A stretch of 36,720 nt of DNA from Albidovulum sp. (GCA_030837785.1 JAUQYA010000007.1:1-36720), one strand, 5' to 3'; counted from the first letter of the stretch, positions 7,006 to 14,301 are shown. Numbers and translations are program-made. Notes: generated by a model not told the origin, from the sequence alone.

Positions 7006-8163
7006 TCACCGCCCCGCCTCCGCAGCGCCGGCTCCGGCGGAGACCCCGGCGGCCCCGGTGCTGGCGGGCGCCTCCTCGGCGGGCACGCCGTCGGCGGGCG
7101 CCCCCCGGGTCGCGGCCGCACGGGCCGACGGCGCGGTCGCGCCCTGAAACAGCCGGCCGGCCGCGCCTGCGGGGCCAGCGCCGGTGCCCTCCGCCTCCGC
7201 CCCGCAGGGGCCCGCAGCCTCCGCACCGCAGGGGCCCGCAGCCTCCGCCCCGCCGTTCAGCCTGAGCGCGAGGTTGCCCTGGCACTGCCCGAGCCGCCCG
7301 GTGGCCAGAAGGCGGCGGCCCTGCCCCTCGATCCGGACGCCGGCAAGCGCGCCCGCCGTGATCGGCAGGACGGTTCCGGGCGCGAAGGCCATCACCGCCG
7401 ACAGCGGCAGGCTGATCCGGTCGAGCACCGCGTCGATCCCGGCCCGCGCGCCCAGGACCGCGCGTTCCATCCGCCCGGCCCAGTCGGCGGGCCCCGGGGT
7501 GGCGGCCTCAGCCCCCGCCGCCACGCCCGCCGCCGCCGCGCCCGCGGCCGGCCGCGGCATCGCCCCGCGTCCCTCGGCCGGCATGGCGAAAAGCAGCGTG
7601 CCCCGGCGCGCGCCCTCGGCCCCGAGGCCGAGCGTGAGCCTGAGCACGCGGTAGACGGTATCTTCCAGAAGCAGGCCAAGCGGGCGCGGATCGTCGAGGA
7701 ACGAGCCATAGCGGAAGCCGCCGGCCCAGACGACCGACGGATCGGCGGCACGCAGAAGGCCAAGCTCCTCCATCACCCGGTCGATGAACCGCACCGACAT
7801 CGCCGCATCCGTCCGCGTCGGCCGGCGGGCCGCGACCTCGGCCGCGCCGATCCGCTTCGTCGTCTGCATCTCGATCAGCGTGGTCAGGACCTCCGGCGAG
7901 AGGGCGACGAGGCCGAGCCCCCCGCCCGGCCCCTCCATCACCGCCAGAAGCGCCCGCTCGACGAGCCGTTCGGGCAGGTCGGCGAGCGAGGCGCGGAACT
8001 CCACTGCTTCGGTCACCGCGACCGGAAGATGGAACATGTCCTGCCCGGCCTTGGCGACCGCGTGGCCGAAGGCGCGCGGCGGCGTCGGCGGGGCGCCGCC
8101 GGCATGGCCGCGCCCCGCTTCCGCCTTGCGCTTCAGCACTGTGTCAGACGCGGTCGTCGCCAT
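7006..8163 (-). CDS. Orphan FliM/FliN-family (SpoA domain) flagellar-switch-type protein
   Basis: The 385-residue protein has an N-terminal region of FliM character (VRFIDRVMEELG, about 124-135). Its SpoA domain is near 246-303 (DAVLDRISLPLSAVMAF, PGTVLPI, GQGRRLLATGRLGQCQGNLALRL). FliM and FliN form the rotor C-ring that binds CheY-P. Residues 304-385 are an Ala/Gly/Pro-rich low-complexity tail, part of it made by a 24-bp repeat; another Ala/Gly-rich stretch lies at about 200-226. No other flagellar gene is nearby. It follows the symporter-kinase gene on the same strand, 142 bases on. The start ATG 8163 has only a weak ribosome site. A type III secretion C-ring role is possible. Confidence 0.75.
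   Translation of the reverse strand: MATTASDTVLKRKAEAGRGHAGGAPPTPPRAFGHAVAKAGQDMFHLPVAVTEAVEFRASLADLPERLVERALLAVMEGPGGGLGLVALSPEVLTTLIEMQTTKRIGAAEVAARRPTRTDAAMSVRFIDRVMEELGLLRAADPSVVWAGGFRYGSFLDDPRPLGLLLEDTVYRVLRLTLGLGAEGARRGTLLFAMPAEGRGAMPRPAAGAAAAGVAAGAEAATPGPADWAGRMERAVLGARAGIDAVLDRISLPLSAVMAFAPGTVLPITAGALAGVRIEGQGRRLLATGRLGQCQGNLALRLNGGAEAAGPCGAEAAGPCGAEAEGTGAGPAGAAGRLFQGATAPSARAAATRGAPADGVPAEEAPASTGAAGVSAGAGAAEAGR
7194..7252. repeat. 24-bp tandem repeat inside the FliM/FliN-like gene
   Basis: The unit starting CCTCCGCCCCGCAGGGG occurs at 7194 and 7218 with one substitution, and a partial third copy follows at 7242. In the protein it makes the repeated GAEAAGPC octapeptide in the C-terminal tail (about residues 305-325). 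The unit length is a multiple of three, so copy-number change keeps the frame. Confidence 0.9.
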
Positions 8164-8305
8164 GCCTCGGTCAAGCCTCCAGTCCCAGACCCGGGCGCGC
8201 GCGCCGGGCCGGGGATGCGGGTCAGGCCGAAGGTAGCCGGATCAGGGTTACCAAAGGGTTGAGACGCCCCCGGCCCGGGGCGCGCCTTCGCGCGGCAAGC
8301 GCCGG

Positions 8306-8329
8306 TCAGGCCGCCTCGGCCCGGCCTGA
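8306..8329 (-). terminator. Hairpin overlapping the stop codon of the symporter-kinase gene
   Basis: Perfect 8-bp arms TCAGGCCG and CGGCCTGA with an eight-base loop. One arm contains the stop codon and the other lies in the last codons. It may end or protect the transcript of the receiver-membrane protein-kinase unit. There is no T-run. Confidence 0.45.
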
Positions 8330-11008
8330 AGCCTCGGGCCGCACCGGCAGCGAGACGCGGAACGCCGCCCCCCCCTGCCCCGGCAGATAGGCGATGGAGC
8401 CGCCGAGGTTGACCATGATCTCGCGGCAGATCGCCAGCCCCAGCCCGGCGCCGCCCGCCCTCTGGGTGTCGGTCAGGCGCGAGAACTTCTCGAAGATCAG
8501 CCGCTGCGCCGCTTTCGGAATACCCGAGCCGTTGTCGATGAAGTCGACGACGATCCGCCCGCCGCGGCGCCGCGCGAGGATCGTCAGCTCCGGCCGCTCG
8601 GCGTCGCAATACTTGCGCGCGTTCGAGACGAGGTTGATGAAGACCTGCACCAGCCGGTCGGTGTCGCTGATCACCGGCAGGTGCTCGGCCGCAGGGTCGC
8701 GGTGGACGGCGAAGGCCCGCTCCGGCCGCGTGTTCGACGCCGCCTGGACCGCCCTGGTGATGAGATCGTGAAGATTGGCGACCCGGATGTTGAGCTGGAC
8801 CTTGCGGTTTTCCAGGACCGACAGGTCGAGCAGGTCGTCGAGAAGCCGGGTCAGGCGGATCGTCTCGTCGTGGATCACCCCGGCGTAGCGCTGCTGCAAT
8901 TCACCAGACAGGTCCGGGTCCATCAGAATCTCCGAAAACGCCCGGATCGAGGTCATCGGCGTGCGCAGCTCGTGGCTGATCTGGCTCAGGAACGTGTCCT
9001 TCTGCACCGACAGGTCGCGCAGCATGTCGTTGGCCTCCTGGAGCGCCCGCGCCGTCCGTGCCAGCTCCTCCGACTTGGCCTCGAGCTGGGTGGAATAGCC
9101 GAGGATCTGCTGCGCCTCGGAGGCGACCGCCATCAGGTCCTGCGCCGTGACCGCGGCGCCTTCGGCGAACTGCGCGATCATCGCATGCGCCGTCGCCGTG
9201 CCGACCGCGCCGGCAAGCCGCCGTTCCAGCCGTTCGATGAATTCCGGCGTGGTGTCGGGCAGGAAGCCGGCCTTGCCCTGCAGCCCCGCCTCGGCCTCGA
9301 AGAAGGCCTGCGCCTCCTCGCCGCCGAGGATGCCCTGGCTCATCATCAGCAGGTCCTCGGCCTCGGCCCCGCCCCGGCTCCAGCCGCGGGCGCCGGCGTC
9401 GCGCTCGAAGGCGTTGACGAAGGCCAGCCCCTGCATCCGCTCGACCGGGGTCGGAAAACTCAGGAGCGAGCCCGCGACGAAGGCGCCGGTGTTGAGCGAC
9501 AAGGACCAGTAGATCGCGTGCAGGATCGGGTCGATCCCCTCGACACCGAACAGCGCCTGCGGCCTGAGCCAGCCGATCCCCCAGGGCCCGTCAGAGAGCA
9601 CCCCGGCCGAAAAGACCCCGCCCGACCCGAAGGACGGAAGATAGAGCGCATAGAGCCAGACCATGAAGCCGAGCCCGAGCCCGAGTGCCGCCCCCACCCG
9701 CGTCGCTCCCCGCCAGAAGATGCCGCCGATCATCGCCGGCAGGATCTGGGCGACGCCGACGAAGGAGATCAGCCCGATGGCGGCGAGCGCGCCCGACCCG
9801 CCCGACAGCCGGTAATAGCTGTAGCCAAGCGCGAGGATCGCCGCGATCGACAGCCGCCGCGCCATCAGGACCAGCCCGCGCACATCGCCGGGGCTGCGCG
9901 CGCCGCCCCGCCGGAGCGCCAGCCAGAGCGGCACCACGACATGGTTGGACACCATCGTCGCCAGCGCGATCGAGGCGACGATGACCATCGAGGTGGCCGA
10001 GGAGAAGCCGCCGAGGAAGGCCAGCATGGCAAGCCGGCCCTGGCCCTGCGACAAGGGCAGCGTCAGCACGAAGAGGTCGGGGTTGGCGCCGGCGGGCAGT
10101 TCGGCCAGCCCCACCACCGCGATCGGCAGCACGAAAAGGCTCATCAGCAGCAGGTAGAGCGGAAAGGCCCAGGAGGCGGTCGCGAGGTGCCGCTCGTCGG
10201 AGTTCTCGACCACCATCACCTGGAACATCCGCGGCAGCGTCAGCACCGCGGCGGCGGCGACGAAGGTCAGCCCGATCCAGCGGCCGGGCTTCAGCGGCCA
10301 GTCGGCGATGGGCGAGGCGTCGATCCGCCCGATGACCGCCCCGACCCCGCCCGCCACGCCCCAGACGACGAAGACGCCGACGGCGAGGAGCGCCACCAGC
10401 TTCACCACCGCCTCGAGCGCGATCGCCATGACGACGCCGTGGTGGCGCTCGTTGGCGTCAAGGTTGCGGGTGCCGAAGAGGATGGTGAAAAGCGCGAGCC
10501 CCCCCGCGACCCAGAGCGCGGTGGCGCTCTGGTCGGGAAGCGCCCAGCCCTCGGGCGTGCCGGAGGCGAAGACCCCGAACGACAGCGTCACCGACTGGAG
10601 CTGGAGCGCGATGTAGGGCGTGCCGCCGACGACGCAGATCACCGTGACGAGGACGCCGAGAAGGTTCGACTTGCCATAGCGCGAGGAGATCAGGTCGGCG
10701 ATCGAGGTCACCCGCTGCGCCTGGGCGATCCGCACCAGCTTCCTGAGCACGATCCACCAGCCGACGAGTACCAGCGTCGGCCCGAGGTAGATGGTGACGA
10801 ACTCGAGCCCCGAGCGGGCGGCGTAGCCCACCGCCCCGTAGAAGGTCCAGGCGGTGCAGTAGATCGAGAGCGACAGCGTATAGATCACCGGCGAACGCAT
10901 CCAGCCCGCCCGGCCGCGCGCCGCCCGCCGTTCCGCCGCGAAGGCCACGAGGAACAGCAGGCAGACATAGGCCAGGCAGACCGCGACGAGGATGTTGAAG
11001 GGCACCAT
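8306..11008 (-). CDS. Sodium/solute symporter-fused sensor histidine kinase (CbrA/CrbS-like)
   Basis: The protein has 900 residues. Residues 1 to about 515 form a sodium:solute symporter (SSF) domain of about 13 helices, including SLSIYCTAWTFYGAVG (46-61), RYGKSNLLG and GGFSSATSMVIV (333-344). A linker with a coiled-coil segment (QLEAKSEELARTARALQEAN, 641-660) leads to the phospho-acceptor SQISHELRTP (675-684, His679). The ATPase domain has INLVSNARKY (791-800), DNGSGIP (825-831) and GAGLGLAI (853-860). There is no attached receiver. Relatives CbrA and CrbS sense or import histidine or acetate-type nutrients and control carbon use; the ligand here is unknown. The start overlaps the stop of the upstream membrane protein gene (TGATG), indicating coupled translation. 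Confidence 0.92.
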   Translation of the reverse strand: MVPFNILVAVCLAYVCLLFLVAFAAERRAARGRAGWMRSPVIYTLSLSIYCTAWTFYGAVGYAARSGLEFVTIYLGPTLVLVGWWIVLRKLVRIAQAQRVTSIADLISSRYGKSNLLGVLVTVICVVGGTPYIALQLQSVTLSFGVFASGTPEGWALPDQSATALWVAGGLALFTILFGTRNLDANERHHGVVMAIALEAVVKLVALLAVGVFVVWGVAGGVGAVIGRIDASPIADWPLKPGRWIGLTFVAAAAVLTLPRMFQVMVVENSDERHLATASWAFPLYLLLMSLFVLPIAVVGLAELPAGANPDLFVLTLPLSQGQGRLAMLAFLGGFSSATSMVIVASIALATMVSNHVVVPLWLALRRGGARSPGDVRGLVLMARRLSIAAILALGYSYYRLSGGSGALAAIGLISFVGVAQILPAMIGGIFWRGATRVGAALGLGLGFMVWLYALYLPSFGSGGVFSAGVLSDGPWGIGWLRPQALFGVEGIDPILHAIYWSLSLNTGAFVAGSLLSFPTPVERMQGLAFVNAFERDAGARGWSRGGAEAEDLLMMSQGILGGEEAQAFFEAEAGLQGKAGFLPDTTPEFIERLERRLAGAVGTATAHAMIAQFAEGAAVTAQDLMAVASEAQQILGYSTQLEAKSEELARTARALQEANDMLRDLSVQKDTFLSQISHELRTPMTSIRAFSEILMDPDLSGELQQRYAGVIHDETIRLTRLLDDLLDLSVLENRKVQLNIRVANLHDLITRAVQAASNTRPERAFAVHRDPAAEHLPVISDTDRLVQVFINLVSNARKYCDAERPELTILARRRGGRIVVDFIDNGSGIPKAAQRLIFEKFSRLTDTQRAGGAGLGLAICREIMVNLGGSIAYLPGQGGAAFRVSLPVRPEASGRAEAA

Positions 11009-11388
11009 CAGCGATCCCCCGCGTCCCGGCCCAGGTCGCGGCCCAGGTCGCGGCCCAGTTCGCGGCCCAGTTCGCGGCCCAGGTCGCGGCCCAGTTCGCG
11101 GCCCAGATCCCGGCCCAGATCCCGGCCCGCGTCCTCCGCCGGCGGCGGTTCGGCACGCATCAGCACCCGGGCGAGAAGGAAGGCCGCGACGATGATCCCG
11201 AACCAGCCGGCGAACAGGTAAAGTCCGCCGCGCGCGGTGTCCGGCTCGGGCGTGTCGGCGGGATGCCAAAGGACCGGCAACAGGAAGATGAACAGCCCGA
11301 GCACCGGCAGGATGCGCGCCGCGTCGATGGTCCGGCGGCGGCGGTAGGAACTGCGGGCAAGGAACTTCGGCGGCGTCGGCATCGTCAT
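11008..11388 (-). CDS. Two-helix membrane protein with a repeat-encoded GR(D/E)L tail
   Basis: This 126-residue protein lies between the receiver gene and the kinase gene. A basic N-terminus (KFLARSSYRRRRTIDAAR) precedes helix 1 (ILPVLGLFIFLLPVLW). Helix 2 is GLYLFAGWFGIIVAAFLLARVL. From about residue 87 the tail is a run of GRDL/GREL tetrapeptides, encoded by eight 12-bp repeats. The two-helix layout and position recall small subunits that accompany SSF symporters (DUF4212-like), but I cannot confirm the family. The tail would be a highly charged, heptad-free helix or disordered segment in the cytosol. Start is ATG 11388, or ATG 11382 which sits better behind the G-run. Its stop codon overlaps the kinase start. 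Confidence 0.8.
   Translation of the reverse strand: MTMPTPPKFLARSSYRRRRTIDAARILPVLGLFIFLLPVLWHPADTPEPDTARGGLYLFAGWFGIIVAAFLLARVLMRAEPPPAEDAGRDLGRDLGRELGRDLGRELGRELGRDLGRDLGRDAGDR
11027..11122. repeat. Tandem repeat, eight copies of a 12-bp unit, within a gene
   Basis: Units of the form CGGCCCAG(G/T)TCG occur at 11027, 11039, 11051, 11063, 11075 and 11087. Two variants ending ATCC occur at 11099 and 11111. Decayed units flank both sides. On the minus strand it encodes the GRDL/GREL tail. All changes fall at positions that swap Asp and Glu or are silent. Confidence 0.96.
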
Positions 11389-11422
11389 CCCCCCGCCCAA
11401 GCGCCGCGCATCCGCCCGCCGC

Positions 11423-11791
11423 TCATGCGCCCGCCATCTGCCGGAGGGCGGCGACGATGTCGGCATTGGCGAAGGGCTTGGCGATGAAGCGGGCAGGCGC
11501 CGCGCCCGCTGCCGCCGCCCGCGCCTCGCCCTGGCCGCGCGCCGAGATGACGAGAACCGGCAGGCCGGCAAGATCGGGATCGGCGCGCAGGTCGTCGAGG
11601 ATGTCGTAGCCGGACCGCCCGGGCAGAAGAAGGTCGAGGACGACGACATCGGGGGCCTCGCGCCGGATCACCTCGAGCGCGCCGTCCCCCTCGCCGTGGC
11701 TGGCAACCGCCCAGCCGTCGCGCGCAAGGATGTAGCGGATCGCCTCGGCGATATGCGGCTCATCCTCGATGAGGAGCACCCGTCTGCCCAT
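11423..11791 (-). CDS. Stand-alone receiver-domain response regulator
   Basis: The 122-residue protein is a single CheY-like receiver with no output domain. Acidic pair Asp10-Glu11, phospho-acceptor Asp53 (VVVLDLLLPG), Ser83 (VISA) and Lys105 (AKPF) are all present. It starts the three-gene unit with the membrane protein and the symporter kinase, so it is the likely phosphorylation partner of that kinase. CbrB and CrbR partners of related kinases carry DNA-binding domains; here the output must come from another protein. Start is ATG 11791 with AAGGGAGG upstream; a longer in-frame start at 11833 would overlap the predicted minus-10. Confidence 0.9.
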   Translation of the reverse strand: MGRRVLLIEDEPHIAEAIRYILARDGWAVASHGEGDGALEVIRREAPDVVVLDLLLPGRSGYDILDDLRADPDLAGLPVLVISARGQGEARAAAAGAAPARFIAKPFANADIVAALRQMAGA

Positions 11792-11825
11792 GCGCGGCTG
11801 CCTCCCTTGCCCCGCCCCCGGACCG

Positions 11826-11855
11826 ACTATCACCGATCGCGGCGGGCGCTGTCAA
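11826..11855 (-). promoter_or_regulatory. Predicted sigma-70-type promoter of the receiver-kinase unit
   Basis: On the minus strand a perfect minus-35 TTGACA (11855-11850) is followed after 18 bases by GATAGT (11831-11826). The start codon of the receiver gene is 34 bases further on. This is the best consensus match I saw in the window. Confidence 0.6.
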
Positions 11856-11860
11856 AAGCG

Positions 11861-11885
11861 AAAAGGCGGCCGGAACAGCCGCTTT
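11861..11885 (-). terminator. Hairpin with a T-rich tail just upstream of the receiver-kinase promoter
   Basis: On the minus strand GCGGC and GCCGC pair around a seven-base loop, with extra A-T pairs across one mismatch, followed by CTTTTCGCTTTT. It could end transcripts coming from the ScfR-type gene and insulate the promoter next to it. The stem is short. Confidence 0.4.
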
Positions 11886-12128
11886 GCGGGCAGCGCGAGC
11901 GGGCGCTGCGGAACACCGGGGCGAGGCGCTTCAGGGTGCCGCTGCTGCCGGCGGCGGTTCTTTCGGAAGGATGGAAGCACCTCGGCCCGCGGCAGGGCAC
12001 GAAGGGCGGCGGCCGACCGCGGGCGCTATACTACAGACGTTCGGGGCGATTTATGGTGCCGCTCCCCCGACGCCAGTCCTGCTGGAGACGTCGCAATGCG
12101 CCCGCCCTCGGGGGATGAGGCGCGCCCG

Positions 12129-12153
12129 GACGATCTGCAGGTGGCAGATCGTC
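12129..12153. other. Perfect inverted repeat, 10-bp arms
   Basis: GACGATCTGC and GCAGATCGTC are separated by AGGTG. It lies in the 489-base gene-free stretch 11792-12280, about 340 bases upstream of the receiver start and 128 bases beyond the ScfR stop. It has no T-run and is less GC-rich than its surroundings, so an operator or RNA structure is as likely as a terminator. Confidence 0.6.
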
Positions 12154-12163
12154 AGCGCCGAAT

Positions 12164-12237
12164 GCCCGCCGCCCCAAGCGGCGGGCCGGGAGGCGGGCGG
12201 CGGGCCGGGAGGCGGGCGCCACCCGGGCTGGGCGCCC
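12164..12237 (-). terminator. Two GC-rich hairpins and a 19-bp duplication after the ScfR-type gene
   Basis: Hairpin one has 9-bp arms (GCCCGCCGC/GCGGCGGGC, 12164-12186). Hairpin two has 7-bp arms (GGGCGCC/GGCGCCC, 12214-12237) and sits 43 bases beyond the ScfR stop. Between them a 19-bp unit is exactly duplicated (12181-12199 and 12200-12218). Termination is inferred; no T-run follows. The rest of the stretch to 11792 holds the inverted repeat, promoter and hairpin listed separately. Confidence 0.4.
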
Positions 12238-12280
12238 GGGCGAGTTCGTGCAGGTGCGGCGCGCGCCCCCCCCGCCCGGC

Positions 12281-13585
12281 TCAGTCGCCGATGCCGACGA
12301 TCGATGGTTCGCGGCGGGCGGCACAGCCGGCGCGCGGGCAGATTCGGCACGACGCGCCGACGACGCGCTCGGCCCCGCTCCGCGGCCCCTTCGCGGGCAG
12401 GATCAGCATCAGCGCCTCGGTCACGGGCGGCCCGTCGAACCCGGCCGGATAGCGCGTCTCGGCGAAGGCATAGGCGAGGAACCGCACCGGCAGGCGCCCG
12501 GCCATCTCGATCGCGGTGCAGATCGGCACCATCGGGCGGGCAAGCGCCTCGTAGAGCGGCCAGAGCGGGCAGGCCGCGCCATGCCGGGGGGGCGCGAAGC
12601 CCGGCGTCGGGCGGCGGAAGGTGAGCGTGCCGGAGGCGTCGCAGGCCACCAGCCCGACCGGGGGCCCGGCGCCTTCGGGCAGGGTGGCGAGGCGCCGGAA
12701 GAGCGGCGCGAGGCCGCTGCCGAGACGGCGCGCCAGCGCCGCCGGGTCCGGCCCCTCCTCCCGCAGCGCGGCGAGGAACGGCTCGAGCGGCAGCGCCTCG
12801 GCATCGGCGCGATAGCGCGCGGCATGGGCGCGCGCGAGCTTGCGCGCCGCGTCGGTCGCAAGCTCCGGCACCCCGGTGACAAGCGCCTCCACCGGGGTCG
12901 GATGCGGCCGTTCGAGGCCCGCGACATGGTATCCCGTCCGCGCCAGCCAGGCCTCGACCTCCTCCTGCGGCGAGCCGAGCCCGGTCTCGCTTTCCGGGCT
13001 GGCGTCGAGATAGGCGACCAGCGCGTCGGCCGCCTCCGACAGGCGGATGCTGTCGTCGTAGATGTTGCGGTGGAAGCGTTCGCGCCAGTCCGGCGCGATC
13101 TCCTCGCTTTCGGCGAGGATGGCGGCGGTGGAGCGCACCGAGGTCACCGCCGAGACAACCTCGTGCAGCGCGGCCGACAGGTGTGGGTCATGCGCCATCC
13201 GTTCGCTCAGCGCCTCGACGGCGCGTTCCAGCACCGCGATCCGGGCCTGGCGTTCGGCCAGAAGCGCGGCCCAGCCGGGAAAGCGGCCGACGAATTCCTC
13301 GATCCGGTCGGTTTCCGGGGCCGCCTCGGCCGCGGCGCCGGCCGCGGCTTCGCGCAAGCCCTCGAAAAGCACGCTTTCCGCCCCCTCGGCAAGCGCCGCC
13401 TCGCCCACCCCGAGCGCGCGGGCGAGTGCCGCGAGAAGCTCGGCGCCGACCCGGCGCCGGTTGTGTTCGATGAGGTTGAGATAGGAGGGCGACACGCCGG
13501 CCGCGCGGGCCAGGTCGGCCTGCTTCAGGCCGATCCTCTGCCGCCGCTCGCGCACCCGTGTGCCGGTCAGTGCCGACCGCGCCAT
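12281..13585 (-). CDS. ScfR/RamB-type regulator of short-chain acyl-CoA metabolism (XRE HTH, DUF2083)
   Basis: The 434-residue protein has an N-terminal XRE helix-turn-helix (about 8-62, LKQADLARAAGVSPSYLNLIEHNRR), a helical middle part and a C-terminal sensor domain. The domain ends in Cys413-x2-Cys416-x4-Cys421 and RREPS, which is diagnostic of the short-chain fatty acyl regulator family. Known members (RamB, PccR, PrpR-like) respond to acyl-CoA or acetate/propionate status and control glyoxylate, propionyl-CoA or acetate genes. No such target enzyme is adjacent. The downstream symporter-kinase unit on the same strand could belong to the same carbon-uptake theme, which is inference. The three Cys suggest a metal or redox site. 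Confidence 0.9.
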   Translation of the reverse strand: MARSALTGTRVRERRQRIGLKQADLARAAGVSPSYLNLIEHNRRRVGAELLAALARALGVGEAALAEGAESVLFEGLREAAAGAAAEAAPETDRIEEFVGRFPGWAALLAERQARIAVLERAVEALSERMAHDPHLSAALHEVVSAVTSVRSTAAILAESEEIAPDWRERFHRNIYDDSIRLSEAADALVAYLDASPESETGLGSPQEEVEAWLARTGYHVAGLERPHPTPVEALVTGVPELATDAARKLARAHAARYRADAEALPLEPFLAALREEGPDPAALARRLGSGLAPLFRRLATLPEGAGPPVGLVACDASGTLTFRRPTPGFAPPRHGAACPLWPLYEALARPMVPICTAIEMAGRLPVRFLAYAFAETRYPAGFDGPPVTEALMLILPAKGPRSGAERVVGASCRICPRAGCAARREPSIVGIGD

Positions 13586-13681
13586 CGCCCCGCCCCCTGC
13601 AACTCCGCCGATGCGAGTTTACAGCTTTTCCGAGGCGGATTCGAGCCTTGGGCGGAAATTTTCAGGTAGGCCCGGCGGCAC

Positions 13682-13852
13682 TCAGCAGTTCGGCGGCGCC
13701 ACGTCGAGGGTGCGTTCGACCACCGGGCGGCCATCGACGCATTCGGTCAGCACGAACTGCTTGCGCGCACAGGCCGAAAGCGCCAGCAGCGCCACCCCGA
13801 AAAGCGCCAGCGCCCTCGCCGTCGCGCGCTTCGTCCCTGTCCTGCCGCCCAT
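13682..13852 (-). CDS. Mini-lipoprotein with three cysteines
   Basis: The 56-residue product has a basic start (MGGRTGTKRATARA), a hydrophobic segment and the lipobox LSAC with lipidation Cys28. The mature part is only 29 residues: Cys28, Cys39 and a final Cys56 in the ending APPNC. It would be anchored in a membrane facing the periplasm, and Cys39-Cys56 could form a disulfide. No known family is recognised. The gene at 14017-14183 has the same Cys spacing plan, so the two are probably old duplicates. Confidence 0.7.
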   Translation of the reverse strand: MGGRTGTKRATARALALFGVALLALSACARKQFVLTECVDGRPVVERTLDVAPPNC

Positions 13853-13980
13853 CGCACCCGCTCTCCCTGCCGATCGCGCTGAAGATAGACCGCGATCCTT
13901 GGCCGAGAGCAAGCGAAAAGGCGCGGCCACTCCCACCTTGCGGCACCGAGGCGGACGCCCCCCATCAGAACGCATACCGC

Positions 13981-14017
13981 AGCCCCGGCCTCGCCAGGCG
14001 CAGGCGGGGCCGGGGCT
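13981..14017 (-). terminator. Strong hairpin at the end of the broken mini-lipoprotein gene
   Basis: Arms of 15 bp (AGCCCCGGCCTCGCC with GGCGGGGCCGGGGCT, one G-T pair) enclose a seven-base loop and touch the stop codon at 14017. A terminator or RNA-stabilising stem between the two mini-lipoprotein genes. Confidence 0.55.
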
Positions 14018-14183
14018 CAGCAGCTTCCCGGAACCAGCGTCGTGGCCGTGCTCAGGCCGGCAACGCCCGGTTCGCATTGCGCGACCGGTTTCTGCGGCTC
14101 GGTGCAGGCCCCAGCAGCGCCATGAGAGCCGCCGCAACAAGCGCGCCCAAGGGCATCGCGGGGCGGTTCGTCGTCTTGCGCAT
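14017..14183 (-). pseudogene. Frameshifted mini-lipoprotein gene
   Basis: From ATG 14183 (poor AGGAAACAG ribosome site) the frame reads MRKTTNRPAMPLGALVAAA and LMALLG, then runs into a meaningless Arg-rich end. Adding one G to the four-G run at 14112-14109 restores LLGACTEPQKPVAQCEPG and an ending LVPGSC at the stop 14019-14017. That gives a 55-residue lipoprotein with lipobox LLGAC. The repaired product has Cys-x9-Cys-x17-Cys against Cys-x10-Cys-x16-Cys in the neighbour. The break could be a sequencing error in a homopolymer, a true null allele or slipped-strand switching; the sequence alone cannot say which. Confidence 0.75.
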
Positions 14184-14287
14184 TCTGTTTCCTTCCGGCC
14201 GGGTCTGGGCATCCGGCCCTTGCGTTGGGGTGGCGGGCATCCGGGCGCCTGGCCCGGTCATGCTGCCTCGTCCGGCCGCCAGCGGCC

Positions 14288-14301
14288 TTGACACCGGTCA
14301 A
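14288..14301. promoter_or_regulatory. FNR/Dnr-family-like inverted repeat
   Basis: TTGACACCGGTCAA has arms TTGAC/GTCAA separated by four bases, the geometry of FNR-family boxes; the full palindrome CTTGAC-ACCG-GTCAAG is 14287-14302. It lies 104 bases upstream of the broken mini-lipoprotein start and 60 bases beyond the substrate-binding-protein stop. Both arms have the C/G variant, so it is weaker than the box at 5921. The arm spacing is two bases shorter than in RutR sites. Confidence 0.4.

Noticed and set aside
8681..11221. 846-codon plus-strand frame opposite the symporter kinase
   Set aside because: Antisense shadow; composition (Arg, Asp, Gln, His) as expected from complementary codons.
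11884..12624. Plus-strand frame in the ScfR-receiver spacer
   Set aside because: Runs antisense into the ScfR-type gene and has no ribosome site or domain.
14288..14301. Inverted repeat after the pyrimidine operon as a RutR operator
   Set aside because: The arms TTGAC/GTCAA are four bases apart, not six as in RutR sites and in the two operators at 21242 and 21276.
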